From NCBI GenBank assembly GCA_026770585.1, contig MU646731.1, forward strand, positions 56,813 through 73,966: a stretch of 17,154 nt of DNA, written 5' to 3'. The position numbers and the translations under genes are program-made. Position 1 is the first letter of the stretch. Each line of letters begins with the position of its first letter. The notes beneath the pieces are model-generated. The model did no database searches. It was given only the letters and a program-made list of their open reading frames with translations, and was not told the DNA's origin. The DNA is from Baffinella frigidus (lineage: Eukaryota > Cryptophyceae > Cryptomonadales > Baffinellaceae). Of this stretch, positions 6,822-12,844 are shown in pieces.

Positions 6822-9247
6822 CTGCGCAAAATGCACATTTGACGTGAGCGGAAAGACGTTTGGTGAGAAAACAATCAGTCAACTTTTGGCGAGAAAACAA
6901 TCAGTCGACCCGCCTGAGGTAGAGCTAGACATCGTGCATCGAGACACCCCTGCGCAGTTCCGCGATTTTCGTGCCAGGAACCTTATCTCAGAAAACGAGT
7001 TCTAAAACTCATTTTCTTAAGTCAATTCCCCTACAAATTTGTCAACTTATGCGGAGAGTAAAGAAGAAGTTGACAAATTCGTAGGGGAATTGACTTAAGA
7101 AAACGAGTTTTAGAACTCGTTTTCTGAGATAAAACCGAAGACGCGAGGTTCCCTTGCGGGCCGAGACAAGTGTCGTAAAGCAGAGCCGGCCACCATATCG
7201 TGCAAGTCTACCCTAAACCCTCAACCCTCAACCCTGAACCCTAAACCAATAGCCGCACTTGAGCAGTTGCACGATTTTGGTGCCTGAAACAGCAGACGCA
7301 AGGTTCCTGTGCGGGCCGAGCGCCGTGTCGTCGAGCAGCGTCGTCTCGTGCATGTAGGGTAACGTGCATGTTCACCCTACACCCTACACCCTACACCCTA
7401 CACCCTACACCCTACACCCTACACCTTACACCCTCCACCCCACACCCTACACCCAAAACCGCACCTGAGCAGCTGCGAGATTTTCGTGCCCGGGACAGAA
7501 GACTGAAGGTTCCCTTGCGGGGAGAGGGAAGTGTCGTCGAGCAGCGTCGTCCCGTGCATTTAGGGTAACGTGCATGTGTACCCTACACCCTACACCCTAC
7601 ACCCTACACCCTACACCCTACACCCTACACCCTACACCCTACACCCTCCACCCTCCACCCCACACCCTCCACCCTACACCCAAAACCGCACCTGAGCAGC
7701 TGCGAGATTTTCGTGCCCGGGACAGCAGACTGAAGGTTCCCTTGCGGGGAGAGGCAAGTGTCGTCGAGCAGCGTCGGCCATGCGCGCGCTAGTCGCTCCA
7801 TCCGCACTTGCTTCGCCTGCGAGAATACCACGGGTGCGGGTGTCGGAGTTTTATCTCAGAAAACGAGTTCTAAAACTCGTTTTCTTAAGTCAATTCCCCT
7901 ATAAATTTGTCAACTTATGCGGAGAGTAAAGAATAAGTTGACGAATTTGTAGGGGAATTGACTTAAGAAAACGAGTTTTAGAACTCGTTTTCTGAAATAA
8001 AGTTAGGTCGGTGTTCTACCACGCCAGGTCACAAGTGGAAATCTCGGATACACGTCAGGTTCGATACACGTCAGGGTATCCCTTAAGTGGCGAGTAGGCT
8101 CATACGCCCTACGGTAGGGTCCTAGGACCTGCCTAGGACCTCTTACGGGTCAAATTTGACCCGCTCGCCACTTAAGGGATAATTTCGTCTCAATGGCATG
8201 CAGGATCGATGGCGAGTGGGACTGCAGCCACGCAGAATGAACATGCACCGCGCACCGATTTCTCCCAGGATAGAGGATGTTGATCGCTTAGCACAACCGC
8301 GGAAATCTGAGGTGAAGGACACGGAGATCCGTAGGGGTGGCGAGCGGAAGGGTGAACGCGGGAGAGCTAAATGTCATTTTCGCCGTTAGTCTTTCTATTA
8401 TTTTCCCCTGGAATCGCTAACTTATGGAGGGAATGCCCACACATAATTGACTTTAACTTGCATCCCAACCGCGGGAGGGTGAACGCGTGGCGTCAGTGGC
8501 ACGCGGGATTCTTTCGCCAGTGAGATTTCATAGGGCAACGGTCTAAACTCAGGGTAGTTAAGCCTACGGCATTGATTGCGGTAGGCCGTAGGACCGCCCT
8601 AGGGTAGCGAGTCGCGTTCTTGGCAAGCGAATCGCCATGCAAGTATTAATTAATTACTTTGGGCAACGAAAATTACTACACGATTTGCTCATAAAATCAA
8701 TGGTAAAGCATTTGTGTAGTAAATTTCGGTGCGCCAAAAGCAATTATTTAATTCTTTTGTGGAGATGAAAGCGGGAGTCGTTCGTGGTTGAGAATTGACG
8801 TCACTCGAGAGCAGCAATGAACAATGAATGAAAGCGCGATGGTTTCTCAGCAAAAAAAAGTAATAAAAAAGCCGTGGAAAAAGAACCGTTATCAAAATTA
8901 TTACTCGACCTAATAAACCAATGGCATCCAAGAAGTCTGAGCAGAAAAGAATTGATTAAAATGATTAAGAGGACCCGCGAGTGGGATGGCGCGTGGGCCT
9001 GATGCCACGCAAAATGAACATGCACCGAACAACGATTTCACACGCACCCCATCCACCCTGAAAAACCATCAACCCCAGAGCTCACCTCGAACCAAGTCTC
9101 GGTGATCCTGTCCCCAATCCCCATCTTTGGCTTCCCACGATCCAGCGCAGGGTCGGCTCTTCGCTGGAGCATCGGCTCGTCGCCCCCCCCCCCTCCTGAG
9201 GTGTACTGGTCCGGTACTGCACAGGGCGTGCGCGTCAGCGCTTTCAT
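6776..9247 (-). CDS. second multi-exon gene of unknown function
   Basis: Exons on minus: 9086-9247 (5' border uncertain), 7692-7816, and possibly 6776-6821 as the last. Phases agree (0/0, then 2/1). The product would read ...RADPALDRGKPKMGIGDR, ITETWFE, AKQVRMERLARAWPTLLDD, TCLSPQGNLQSAVPGTK, ISQLLR and, if the last exon is right, GKAHHLHRAAKSRV with a TAG stop. I do not recognise the family. It is helical and basic in the middle, with no visible membrane segment or signal peptide. Introns are large and carry palindromic elements and (TACACCC)n arrays. The 5' end may begin at ATG 9247 or lie further upstream. Confidence 0.4.
6983..7132. mobile_element. 150-bp palindrome, TTATCTCAGAAAACGAG family, copy 1, AACC duplication
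   Basis: Left TTATCTCAGAAAACGAGTTC and right GAACTCGTTTTCTGAGATAA are complementary, extended by CTTAAGTCAATTCCCCTAC. AACC lies on both sides (6979-6982, 7133-7136). Paralogous exon relics without the element have a single matching stretch. Confidence 0.85.
7370..7680. repeat. telomere-like (CCCTACA)n arrays
   Basis: Two arrays of CCCTACA, about 7375-7455 and 7578-7680, with CCCTCCA and CCCCACA variants at their right ends. They are separated by an exon relic. Confidence 0.85.
7692..7816 (-). CDS. exon of the second unknown gene, AKQVRMERLARAWPTLLDD
   Basis: A pyrimidine-rich acceptor ATTCTCGCAG precedes GCGAAGCAA. The 125-bp exon encodes AKQVRMERLARAWPTLLDD, TCLSPQGNLQSAVPG and TKISQLL and ends in phase 2 at GTGCGG. 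The donor is followed at once by GTGTAGGGT repeats. Decayed copies of its 3' part lie downstream at 7458-7558, 7253-7350 and 6951-7190 (split by a 150-bp element). Confidence 0.55.
7851..8000. mobile_element. 150-bp palindrome, TTATCTCAGAAAACGAG family, copy 2, AGTT duplication
   Basis: Nearly identical to the copy at 6983, also exactly 150 bp by the same ends. AGTT flanks it on both sides (7847-7850 and 8001-8004). It lies just upstream of the exon at 7692-7816, within the intron. Confidence 0.85.
8080..8178. mobile_element. CCCTTAAGTGGCG palindrome, copy 2, AT flanks
   Basis: Left CCCTTAAGTGGCGAG, right CTCGCCACTTAAGGG; AT at 8078-8079 and 8179-8180. The core is CCTACGGTAGGGTCCTAGGA. Just before it GATACACGTCAGG is present twice (8047, 8063). 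Confidence 0.8.
8181..9060. other. intron/intergenic stretch with a duplicated block and element remnants
   Basis: A ~55-bp block (ATGGCGAGTGGGACTGCAGC, CACGCAGAATGAACATGCACC, GATTTC) at 8210-8262 is repeated at 8978-9033. On minus both copies read RCMFILRG and may be an exon relic. A left half of the CCTGAAAA family lies at 8536-8610 and the 70-bp palindrome at 8663-8732. Bases 8733-8970 are AT-rich with nothing recognised. Confidence 0.4.
8663..8732. mobile_element. stand-alone GCAACGAAAATTACTACAC palindrome
   Basis: GCAACGAAAATTACTACAC at the left and GTGTAGTAAATTTCGGTGC at the right form a 19-bp inverted repeat with two mismatches around an AT-rich loop. It has the same ends as the palindrome nested at 1089-1149. 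Confidence 0.6.
9086..9247 (-). CDS. exon of the second unknown gene, DRGKPKMGIGDRITETWFE
   Basis: The exon ends at a strong GTGAGC donor after TGGTTCGAG, phase 0. Reading back it gives DEPMLQRRADPALDRGKPK, MGIGDRITETWFE and, before a poly-G run, MKALTRTPCAVPDQYTS from an ATG at 9247. An acceptor within the exon (CTGTGCAG or ACACCTCAG) is possible, so the left part may be intronic. Confidence 0.45.
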
Positions 9248-9257
9248 CCGGGAACAA

Positions 9258-9382
9258 GTTTAGTTCAAAAGAAAATGGACCATCAAACCGAATTCTGCCC
9301 TAATTAGATTTACTTAGGGCGCTAATTAATCTTCTTGCAACTCCTATGCACACATAGGGATCCATTTTCTTTTAAATTAAAC
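9258..9382. mobile_element. 125-bp element with GTTTARTTYAAAAGAAAATGG ends
   Basis: Left GTTTAGTTCAAAAGAAAATG, right CATTTTCTTTTAAATTAAAC. Inner GCCCTAATTAGATT and CGCTAATTAATCTT suggest further decayed pairing. Only one copy is seen in the window. Confidence 0.55.
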
Positions 9383-9469
9383 CTGTCCTCGGATTAGCTT
9401 GCGGCCGTGAAGGGACGCGGGGTGAGGAGGTGGGGTTCGTTCGGCACGGATTGCGCCGCGAACATGTCA

Positions 9470-9766
9470 GCATGCAGCGCAGGGTGAGCACCGGGCTGTG
9501 GGCAAGTGGCAGTGAACAGAGAGGAGAGAGGAGAGAAACCAGCGACAGGCGTGCGAGGCAAGAAATGCGCAGGGTGGACACTGGGCTGTGGGTTGTGGGC
9601 GGCGAGCAGCGACTTGCAAGTCAAGAAAAACTGGGGTGCGTCGTCCCGGGGGATTAGCGAGCAGCGCGCACTGGACAGTGGGCAGTGGGCAGTGAACAGA
9701 GAGAAACGACCAGTGATTGCGGCTCAAGAAACGCTGAGACGCATCGTCCCGGGGAAATAGCGAGCA
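9470..9766. repeat. three-copy ~100-bp tandem repeat with GTGGGCA minisatellite
   Basis: Each copy has CTGTGGGCAGTGGGCAGTGA or a variant, AACAGAGAG, then a CAAGAAA...CGTCCCGGGG end (best at 9634-9650 and 9743-9755). Open frames on both strands are not convincing as exons. Confidence 0.55.
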
Positions 9767-9770
9767 GCGT

Positions 9771-9916
9771 CCACCAGCCCTCCCGAGTGGCTCAAACAGT
9801 GCCCTGGAAGGTCTTCGGATTTACCTTGCATCAGGGTCGGATCCGACCCCGATGGCAAGGTACATCAAAAATGTTCCAGAGCACTATTTGCGCCACCTCC
9901 AAGGGCTCGTGGGTGG
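9771..9916. mobile_element. palindromic MITE-like element, CCACCAGCCCTCC family, copy 2
   Basis: The arms CCACCAGCCCTCCCGAGTGG and CCTCCAAGGGCTCGTGGGTGG pair. Pairing continues through CAGTGCCCTGGAA/TTCCAGAGCACTA to a central GGGTCGGATCCGACCC. CGT lies on both sides. It begins 78 bp past the stop of the minus gene ending at 9994. Confidence 0.65.
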
Positions 9917-9993
9917 CGTTGGGCAGTTCAGGGGGACCACGCGAGGAGACGAGACCTCCATCCGAGGAGAAGTCCGAATCGCCGCTCACGTCC

Positions 9994-10632
9994 TCAAGCA
10001 GCTCGGTATGCGCCCCCACTGGCGCGTGCGCCCCCGTCGTCCCTTGTTTTCCAGCCTGGGCGAGGATACTGGCCTTCAGAGAAGAGGCTTTGGCTAGCGT
10101 GCTGCGAACAAGAATTCACCGATCAGCGCGTTGTGGATCACCAGGACGGGGTTTGCGAGCAGAGCAGCTGCAGCAGCTGCCGTTGCTGATGCAAGAATCG
10201 GGTCGGACTGCAGGTGTTGACCTGCCACTCTCTTTTGGCCTGCTTCGGGTGCTTCCGCTTCGCGGCCTTCGCGCGAGCCAGCACTGCACGTTCCAAATCT
10301 TCAAACTCCTGGTTGCGGATGCCACGCAACATCTCGAGGTCCTTCCCAGCGAGGATACGCGGCGGATACGCGTAACCCCCACCGCGCAGGCACAGCCTGC
10401 TGTGCCACTGGCCTCCGTGCGTTGCTGAGCTGCCTGGTTTCTCGTGGTGCGCAGACAAGGCCTCTCTTTCGCAGAATGTCGGGTGGACAGCGCAGAGCTC
10501 GCTGCTGCGGGGGGTCATGCGGGCTGCAGCGGCCCCGCACCCTGCGACAGCGATGAAGTCGAGGCCTAGGGCCAACAGCAGCGCCGCGCCTGGCGATCCA
10601 CAGAGGGGGGGTCGCCGTCGAGTCGGCATCAT
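9994..10632 (-). CDS. two-exon gene, secreted-type protein with LRGG motif, function unknown
   Basis: Exon 1 is 10222-10632 and exon 2 is 9994-10101, with a 120-bp GT-AG intron (GTCAAC...TTGTTCGCAG), phase 0, giving 172 residues. The start chosen is the first of two adjacent ATGs at 10632. It gives MMPTRRRPPLCGSPGAALLL then ALGLDFIAVAGCGAAAA, a signal peptide or signal anchor, and it clears the divergent gene on plus. Then follow a Cys/His-containing linker, SRLCLRGGGYAYPP, a basic helix EFEDLERAVLARAKAAKRK and a C-terminus SEGQYPRPGWKTRDDGG. The hydrophobic leader followed by LRGG is, from memory, frequent in secreted or plastid-bound proteins of some algae with secondary plastids. I do not recognise the mature part. 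Confidence 0.55.
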
Positions 10633-10708
10633 GCTAGATCCGTAAAGACATTCAGGGCTGAACTCTTTCTGAGAGGGATCGAGGTCGCTCTGTGTTTTGC
10701 GGCGCTGC
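10633..10708. promoter_or_regulatory. 76-bp shared upstream region of a divergent gene pair
   Basis: Only 76 bp separate the ATG of the minus secreted-type gene from the ATG of the OST4-like gene, so both 5' untranslated regions and core promoters must lie here or overlap the other gene. No TATA box or Inr is obvious. Confidence 0.4.
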
Positions 10709-10822
10709 ATGGACTGGGACGGCGTCCTGTACCTGTCCACATCAGCCGTCGGTATCGCGCTAGCCGCCCTCGTCATCGCCTACCACTTCGTACCCGCATC
10801 TCCGCCTCCGAAGCGCGAGTGA
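10709..10822 (+). CDS. OST4: OST4-like oligosaccharyltransferase small subunit, 37 aa
   Basis: Single exon, ATG at 10709, TGA at 10820-10822. It encodes MDWDGVLYLSTSAVGIALAA, LVIAYHFVPAS and PPPKRE: a short lumenal N-terminus, one membrane helix and a short basic tail. Known OST4 proteins are 36-37 residues with the same plan and a conserved [VI].YH.V after the helix; plant OST4 carries LVIAYHFV as I recall it. In the endoplasmic reticulum OST4 stabilises the catalytic STT3-containing complex that transfers glycans to asparagine. The frame overlaps no other supported exon. It is followed after 18 nt, in the same frame, by the PSMG4-like gene. Length and motif agreement make chance unlikely, though the protein is tiny. 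Confidence 0.8.
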   Translation: MDWDGVLYLSTSAVGIALAALVIAYHFVPASPPPKRE

Positions 10823-10840
10823 GGAAGGAAAGATCTGCTG

Positions 10841-11152
10841 ATGGCGGAGGGCGGTGTGGCGGCGATGTCACTAGCGGAGGATAGCGGGGCGCAAGCAGGG
10901 CGCTGTGCCGCGATCCAGGAGCATACGTTCCAGGAGACGGTGCTGGACGTTGCGGTGTGCGTCCAGATCCTGGCGATGAAGGGCTCTTACATCATCTGGG
11001 TTGGCACGAAACGCCCGACCTTCCAGGCGCTCGACCTCGCGATGATGACGCCCATGGACCCAGTCCCTGTCGGCAGCACGCTCATGGGCGACTCTGCGGA
11101 TTCCCCGGGCCCGTCGCTCGCCAAGCGCGTGGCAATGAAGACAAAAGCGCAG
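10841..11152 (+). CDS. PSMG4: PSMG4-like exon 1
   Basis: 104 codons ending AAAGCGCAG before GTGCAC. The ATG at 10841 gives MAEGGVAAMSLAED; another in-frame ATG at 10865 is possible. The region from HTFQE onward is the conserved fold. Confidence 0.8.
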
Positions 11153-12125
11153 GTGCACAATTCGATCCTTCTCCCCACCATGCCTAGGCTGCTCACCGCC
11201 ACCACGCATGAGGCACAGCGCACCGCCCTTCCAGATCATTGTGCTCCCTCACTTGAACCCGCCGTGGATCATTTACCAGAGAAGGCTCAGGCTGCCTGCG
11301 GCGACGCATCCATGAAAGGAGAGATGACCCGATTCGCCTGGGCTCTAGTCAAGTTTCCCGGCTCTAACCAAGTGCTGCCACCCCGGCGCTAACCCAGCCC
11401 CATGGGGAACTTGATTAACGCCGGAGTCTCACCTGTGATCGAGTTCCCCGGCTCTAACCAAGTGCTGCGAGGGGGCTTGGTTAGCGCCCAGGCGAGTCTC
11501 ACCTATGAGCAACCCGTCGCAGGTGTACCTCAGCTACAACCTCCCGTCGACTATGCCGGCGCTGCAGGTCCGACACCCTACACCCTCCCCCCTTCACCCG
11601 TCACCCTAACCCCAAAGGCCCCTTCCGAAGCCAGGAGCGGGGCTGCGGGTCAGCCCCACCCGCCTCTTCTCGAGCGAGCGCAGCAAGCTGTCCCCAACCT
11701 TGGCAATCCGCGACGAAGAGGCACAGGACAGACACATGCATCGGGGATCCCAGCGCGAAAACACGTGCCGCCTGACGTCGAAGCCCTCCTGGTTGAGGGT
11801 TTAGGGTTTCAAAATCCTAAACCCTAACCCTAAACCCTAAACCATGAACCCTAAACCCTAAACCCTAAACCCTAGCACTAAACCCTACACCATAAACCCT
11901 AAACTCTAGCCCTTAACCCCAGACCCCAGACCCCAGACCCCAGACCCCAGACCCCAAACCCCAAACCCCAAACCCCAAACCCCAAACCCCAAACCCCAAA
12001 CCCCAAACCCCAAACCCCAAACCCCAAACCCCAAACCCCAAACCCCAAACCTCAACCAGGCGGGCGTGGAACAGCTGCTGATGCGGGAAATCAAGGCCAT
12101 CCAAGCCGCCGCAGCCTCGGCATGA
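10841..12125 (+). CDS. PSMG4: PSMG4-like proteasome assembly chaperone 4 (PAC4), three exons
   Basis: Exons 10841-11152, 11523-11567 and 12060-12125, all junctions phase 0, give 140 residues (human PSMG4 has 123). Residues about 30-100 follow the family closely: EHTFQETVLDVAVCVQILAM, KGSYIIWVGTKRPTFQALDL, VPVGSTLMGD, SLAKRVAMKTKAQ. Exon 2 continues VYLSYNLPSTMPALQ, matching the family strand QVFVSYNL. Exon 3 gives AGVEQLLMREIKAIQAAAASA and stop, matching the final helix LLVENRIKEEM. PAC3-PAC4 help build the 20S proteasome alpha ring in the cytosol or nucleus. Simply reading through the first donor gives a frame that departs from the family, which confirms the intron. Intron 1 (370 bp) holds a MITE-like palindrome; intron 2 (492 bp) holds a telomere-like array. 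Confidence 0.85.
11334..11495. mobile_element. palindromic element inside PSMG4-like intron 1
   Basis: Ends TCGCCTGGGCTCTAGTCAAG and CTTGGTTAGCGCCCAGGCGA pair with few mismatches. Two internal blocks TTCCCCGGCTCTAACCAAGT and TTCCCGGCTCTAACCAAGTG (11443, 11355) and inverted TTGATTAACGCCGG add further stems. Confidence 0.65.
11523..11567 (+). CDS. PSMG4: PSMG4-like exon 2
   Basis: A 45-bp micro-exon, acceptor CCGTCGCAG, donor GTCCGA, encoding VYLSYNLPSTMPALQ. The SYNL block is the family landmark that locates it. Confidence 0.75.
11788..12060. repeat. telomere-like array bordered by inverted CCTGGTTGAGG
   Basis: GGGTTTAGGG then CCCTAAA units to about 11910, then about 17 CCCCAAA/CCCCAGA units. 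The block starts CCTGGTTGAGG (11788-11798) and ends CCTCAACCAGG (12050-12060). The right-hand inverted repeat supplies the acceptor of PSMG4-like exon 3. Confidence 0.8.
12060..12125 (+). CDS. PSMG4: PSMG4-like exon 3 with stop
   Basis: The acceptor CCTCAACCAG comes directly after a CCCCAAA array. Codons AGVEQLLMREIKAIQAAAAS, A, then TGA at 12123-12125. Confidence 0.75.
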   Translation, partial: AGVEQLLMREIKAIQAAAASA

Positions 12126-12385
12126 GGCCCAGTTGTCTCTCGTAATGACACACTTATATCCCTCAAGTGGCCATGCCGACAAATTTGAGGGCCAAGAGGT
12201 CCTAGGCAGGTCCTAGGGCCCTACCGTAGGGCGTATGATCCTACTGGGCACTTAAGGGATATCTCGTACTGAGACACAGCCTCGGCATGAGGCCCGGCTG
12301 GGGCCGGTGAAGCTTGACGCTCTCGTGTTTTCATGCGCGTTTCAATGAAGTGGCCTTCTCTCTCGCCGACGCCTCGCCATGAGGC
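12110..12385. repeat. duplications of the PSMG4-like 3' end
   Basis: GCAGCCTCGGCATGAGGCCC (12111-12130) recurs at about 12279-12296 and, weaker, at 12370-12384. TCTCGTAATGACACAC is also matched by TCTCGTACTGAGACAC at 12262. Confidence 0.6.
12160..12258. mobile_element. CCCTTAAGTGG palindrome, copy 3, AT flanks
   Basis: Left CCCTCAAGTGG, right CCCAGTAGG-like arm ending CACTTAAGGG, AT at 12158-12159 and 12259-12260. Core GGTCCTAGGGCCCTACCGTA. It lies 34 bp past the PSMG4-like stop. Confidence 0.75.
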
Positions 12386-12518
12386 CGTGTTGGTGCATGT
12401 ACTCGAGACATAGCGTTGGGAAAAGGCCCAGGGCGTGATCTCAAGTCGGGAACCGTCCTGATAGCTAATTTACGTTATTCAGACGCAGCCCTGGTGGGGG
12501 TGCACACCCGTGGTAGTA

Positions 12519-12524
12519 AATAAA
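12519..12524 (+). terminator. possible poly(A) signal AATAAA
   Basis: AATAAA lies 394 bp past the PSMG4-like stop and could serve that gene. It is a weak call because the lineage's signal is unknown. Confidence 0.2.
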
Positions 12525-12687
12525 GGCCTCTCTCGCATAGCGATTTTTGCCGCGGCCAATACAAAAGACCTACAGACTCCTGTATGCTCGACCTAGACCC
12601 AACACGATGCCACACAGAGTCGACAGGAGCGTTCATTTACACACGCTAACCCCACCCTCTTCACATGTACAACCCCCAACCATCTAC

Positions 12688-12844
12688 TCAAGCAAACCGC
12701 ACCCCCTTTTCCTTCGCCCCCCCCCCCTTCGACTTCCCCTTACCCCAGCCAAAGAGCGACGCAAACACCCCCTTTTTCTCCGATGAAATTCGCGCCGCTT
12801 CCTCAGAGGCAGCCTGCTGCTCCAATGCCTCTGCGGCGAGCGCC
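12688..12844 (-). CDS. MORN gene, last exon with stop
   Basis: The acceptor CCTTTTGCAG leads to ALAAEALEQQAASEEAARIS, SEKKGVFASLFGWGKGKSK, GGGAKEKGVRFA and TGA at 12688-12690. An 11-G run codes for the glycines, so a sequencing length error there would change the end. Confidence 0.65.

Larger units (their letters stand above)
6951..7680 (-). pseudogene. tandem relics of the exon at 7692-7816 separated by (TACACCC)n
   Basis: Three copies of the exon's last ~90 bp plus donor: 7458-7558 (donor GTGCGG intact), 7253-7350 (frame broken), and 6951-6982 continued at 7137-7190 after a palindromic insert. Telomere-like arrays sit between them at 7208-7245, 7370-7455 and 7576-7680. The plus-strand reading EQLRDFRARDSRLKVPLRGE is a mirror of the same blocks. 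Confidence 0.6.

Noticed and set aside
7253-7360. Whole window as a chromosome end because of telomere-like repeats
   Set aside because: Arrays are short, impure, in both orientations and interrupted by genes, so they are interstitial.
7368-7792. Plus-strand frames with TLHPTPY repeats followed by EQLRDFRARDSRLKVPLRGE
   Set aside because: The first part is CCCTACA repeats. The second is the complement of the minus exon at 7692-7816, which has better splice sites and phase.
9394-9760. Open frames on both strands over the GTGGGCA repeat block
   Set aside because: The tandem repeat keeps both strands open, with no splice borders or conserved motif.
10105-10210. Minus-strand stretch LANPVLVIHNALIGEFLFAAR as a C-terminal membrane helix, joined by a 14-nt intron
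   Set aside because: It needs an impossibly short intron. A 120-bp intron with a good acceptor at 10102 gives a better continuation (HASQSLFSEGQYPRPGW).
11236-11320. Alternative PSMG4-like exon 2 starting ATCATTGTGCTC
   Set aside because: The match (IIVLPHL) is weaker than VYLSYNL at 11523, and it does not lead to the final helix. It is kept only as a possible decoy site.
11153-11392. Unspliced continuation of the PSMG4-like frame to the stop at 11392
   Set aside because: Residues after MKTKAQ lose all family resemblance. Splicing to 11523 restores the SYNL block.
11906-12182. Minus-strand GLGFGVW open frames
   Set aside because: They are a CCCCAAA array inside the PSMG4-like intron, with no start context or homology.
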